From the NCBI GenBank assembly GCA_000415185.1, contig KE351596.1, forward strand, positions 1-64,000: DNA of 64,000 bases, in the 5' to 3' direction. Position numbers and translations under genes: made by a program. This DNA is from Enterococcus faecalis 13-SD-W-01 (GTDB taxonomy: Bacteria; Bacillota; Bacilli; Lactobacillales; Enterococcaceae). Positions 61,441-64,000 of this stretch are shown here, in pieces (position 1 is the stretch's first letter; every line of letters starts with the position of its first letter). A model generated the notes under the pieces. It searched no databases, was not told the DNA's origin, and worked only from the letters and a program-made list of their open reading frames with translations.

Positions 61441-61619
61441 TTTAAACGATGTTCAAAAGCTAGCTCCTGCGGCGGTAAGCTTTTTCACGACCTCTTTAAA
61501 CGGTGTTCAAAAGCTAGCTCCTGCGGCGATAAGCTTTTATACTGGAAAATATGAGAAGCTATTTCCCAGTATAAAAGAGTCTTACCGCTTGGAGCTGGAC
61601 AGCTTTTTCGCGACCTCTA
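61441..61619. repeat. Palindromic 3'-end repeat elements: one short and one complete unit
   Basis: A block of about 44 bases starting TTTAAACGATGTTC at 61441 is repeated at 61495 with two mismatches. The first copy lacks the core and ends CACGACCTC at once. The second is complete: arms AAGCTTTTATACTGG and CCCAGTATAAAAGAG enclose the core AAAATATGAGAAGCTATTT, and it ends in CGCGACCTC directly next to the stop codon of the minus-strand S-component gene. Confidence 0.8.
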
Positions 61620-61620
61620 A

Positions 61621-62241
61621 TTACGCTGTCTTCTTCTTCCACTCTCTCACACTGTCCCCTTGCTTCATTGCTTTGGTAAAGACAGGGATATCAAAGTATT
61701 TACTTAATGTTCCAGCTAAGAAATAAGCGATATTGTAATCGACCAAACTGTGGATAAGTCCGCCGATCCCCATCAAAATGAAGACTGTGTAAAAGTAGCC
61801 TTGTGCATAATACGTATCAGGCATATTCCCCATGAAATAAAACACACTTACTACTAGCATCTCCACTACGGAATGGATGATACCAATCACTAAATTAAAT
61901 CCTTGGAAACGCCAATTTGCTAAATCAAAACGGCCATTTTTCAAAACGATACCTGGTTTCTTTTGTAAATATAGTGCGCCAATCAGTGCAAAAACAATAT
62001 GAGATAATGCGCGCAAAGCAATAATAACAGGTGTAGTCAAAAAGAAACCAAATGTTGTCCCCAAAGCAACAGCAACAGCCATGCCAGGTGAGAAAAACAT
62101 CGCGATCATCAACGGCACATGTGAAGCAAGCGTAAATGATGCAGGCGGGATCATGATTTTAGGCATAACCATAGGAATAATGATGCCCATCCCTACAAGC
62201 AACGCGGTGATCGTCAATTGACGAACAGAATTCTTTTTCAT
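61621..62241 (-). CDS. ECF transporter S component, probably niacin (NiaX-like)
   Basis: Membrane protein of 206 residues with about six hydrophobic segments. IPMVMPKIMIPPASFTLASHVPLMIAMFFSPGMAVAVALGTT resembles NiaX-type S components of Lactobacillales. The two NiaR-like operators at its promoter support niacin as the cargo, but this is inference. The start was set at ATG 62239-62241, six bases after AGGAGG. The repeat element at 61441-61619 begins two bases after the stop codon. Confidence 0.8.
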   Translation of the reverse strand: MKKNSVRQLTITALLVGMGIIIPMVMPKIMIPPASFTLASHVPLMIAMFFSPGMAVAVALGTTFGFFLTTPVIIALRALSHIVFALIGALYLQKKPGIVLKNGRFDLANWRFQGFNLVIGIIHSVVEMLVVSVFYFMGNMPDTYYAQGYFYTVFILMGIGGLIHSLVDYNIAYFLAGTLSKYFDIPVFTKAMKQGDSVREWKKKTA

Positions 62242-62258
62242 TTTTTTCCTCCTCAAAA

Positions 62259-62318
62259 AGGTGTCAAGACACATCATGAGACTTATTTTACCAAAAGTCT
62301 CACATATGTCAAGACACC
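62259..62318 (-). promoter_or_regulatory. Promoter with two NiaR-like operators
   Basis: On the minus strand TTGACA (62307-62312) and TAAAAT (62285-62290) have a 16-base spacer. The palindrome TGTC-TT-GACA occurs twice: at 62307-62316, overlapping the -35 box, and at 62262-62271, downstream of the start point. Both have a flanking GTGTC or GACACC extension. This agrees with the general form of NiaR (YrxA) sites at niacin transporter genes, as I recall it. Confidence 0.7.
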
Positions 62319-62332
62319 TTCATCAGAAAAAA

Positions 62333-63762
<1,430 letters not shown>

Positions 63763-63770
<8 letters not shown>

Positions 63771-64000
63771 GGTCTTCCAATCCGAACAAACGATGCGCAT
63801 TTTTCCATGTCTGTCTGGCGATTTCTTCTGGCGCTGTGTTTCGAAGTTCTGCTATTTTTTCTACGGTATATTTTGTATATCCAGGTTCATTTCTCTTGCC
63901 TCGGTAAGGGACAGGTGCAAGATAAGGAGCATCTGTTTCCACTAACATTCGTTCTAACGGAATCGTTTTAGCTGCTTCTTGGACATCTAGGGCTTTTTTG
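63763..64000 (-). CDS. TatD family hydrolase, C-terminal part (cut by the window end)
   Basis: The frame is open to the end of the window and carries the last 78 residues of a TatD-type DNase/hydrolase. [29 protein letters not shown] holds the metal-binding Asp of ETDAP, and the ending [10 protein letters not shown] is typical. The start codon lies beyond position 64000. It leads into the rnmV gene with an eight-base overlap. Confidence 0.93.

Overview
The window looks like a chromosomal segment of a low-GC Lactobacillales bacterium, most probably the Enterococcus faecium group. The reasons are a mannose-family PTS operon with two SIS deglycases and a LevR-type activator (the glucoselysine/fructoselysine system known from E. 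faecium and Salmonella), Lactobacillales-type housekeeping neighbourhoods (yunD-yutD-yutF-TIGR01906; rsmA-rnmV-tatD), and strong AGGAGG ribosome binding sites with frequent TTG/GTG starts. I found no prophage, insertion sequence, tRNA or CRISPR array. This assignment is inference from gene content; no database was searched.

Layout. 1-353: three stacked strong promoters firing leftward, probably into an rRNA operon outside the window. 354-10649: a YesM/YesN two-component system divergent from a sugar ABC importer (binding protein and two permeases, no ATPase) with a GH36 alpha-galactosidase and a GH35 beta-galactosidase. 10.8-21.4 kb: housekeeping genes (CvfD-like S1 protein, MalY-type aminotransferase, cyclophilin, TrxR-like ferredoxin/flavodoxin reductase, YutG/PgpA-like protein, the yunD-yutD-yutF cluster, Ohr, the SRP RNA, TadA, a PucR-type regulator). 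21.4-24.4 kb: a TetR regulator divergent from an Mga-like regulator, with repeated operator-like palindromes between them. 24.4-32.1 kb: YugP, YjdM, NrnA, YtoI, YtkL, an MFS exporter and RNase J2. 32.7-34.9 kb: a MacB-like ABC pair. 35-38.4 kb: CsbD, isoaspartyl dipeptidase and a YfcC-family transporter. 38.4-39.7 kb: a pyrimidine-rich region with its own promoter and terminator but no convincing gene. 39.7-45.1 kb: CPBP protein, Spx paralogue, LCP protein, two poorly known genes, a SIS protein and a small Arg-tailed membrane protein, separated by repeat elements and a two-hairpin RNA candidate. 45.4-52.8 kb: the gfr-like PTS operon and its sigma-54 activator. 52.9-64 kb: a 3D-domain cell-wall protein, a heterodimeric ABC exporter, FolT under a THF riboswitch, methylglyoxal synthase, an MsmK-type ATPase, a MazEF-type toxin-antitoxin pair, a NiaX-like S component under NiaR-like operators, rsmA, rnmV and the 3' end of a tatD gene.

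How the genes work together. The galactoside importer at 3.7-6.8 kb lacks an ATPase, and the MsmK-type ATPase at 59.4 kb is the obvious candidate to energise it. The gfr-like operon should import and phosphorylate sugar-lysine adducts and cleave them to sugar phosphate plus lysine, switched on by the adjacent LevR-type activator through a sigma-54 promoter that I can read in the sequence. IadA and the YfcC-type transporter look like a peptide-scavenging pair. The folate and niacin S components each carry a readable vitamin-sensing control element.

The least explained parts are non-coding: a family of palindromic elements that start at or within a few bases of gene stop codons and keep a conserved core inside variable but self-complementary stems (15.2, 41.0-41.4 and 61.4-61.6 kb); a small RNA with two GCGC-loop hairpins and a decayed second copy (43.9 and 44.4 kb); and a roughly 590-nt promoter-to-terminator unit with no believable ORF (38.85-39.44 kb).
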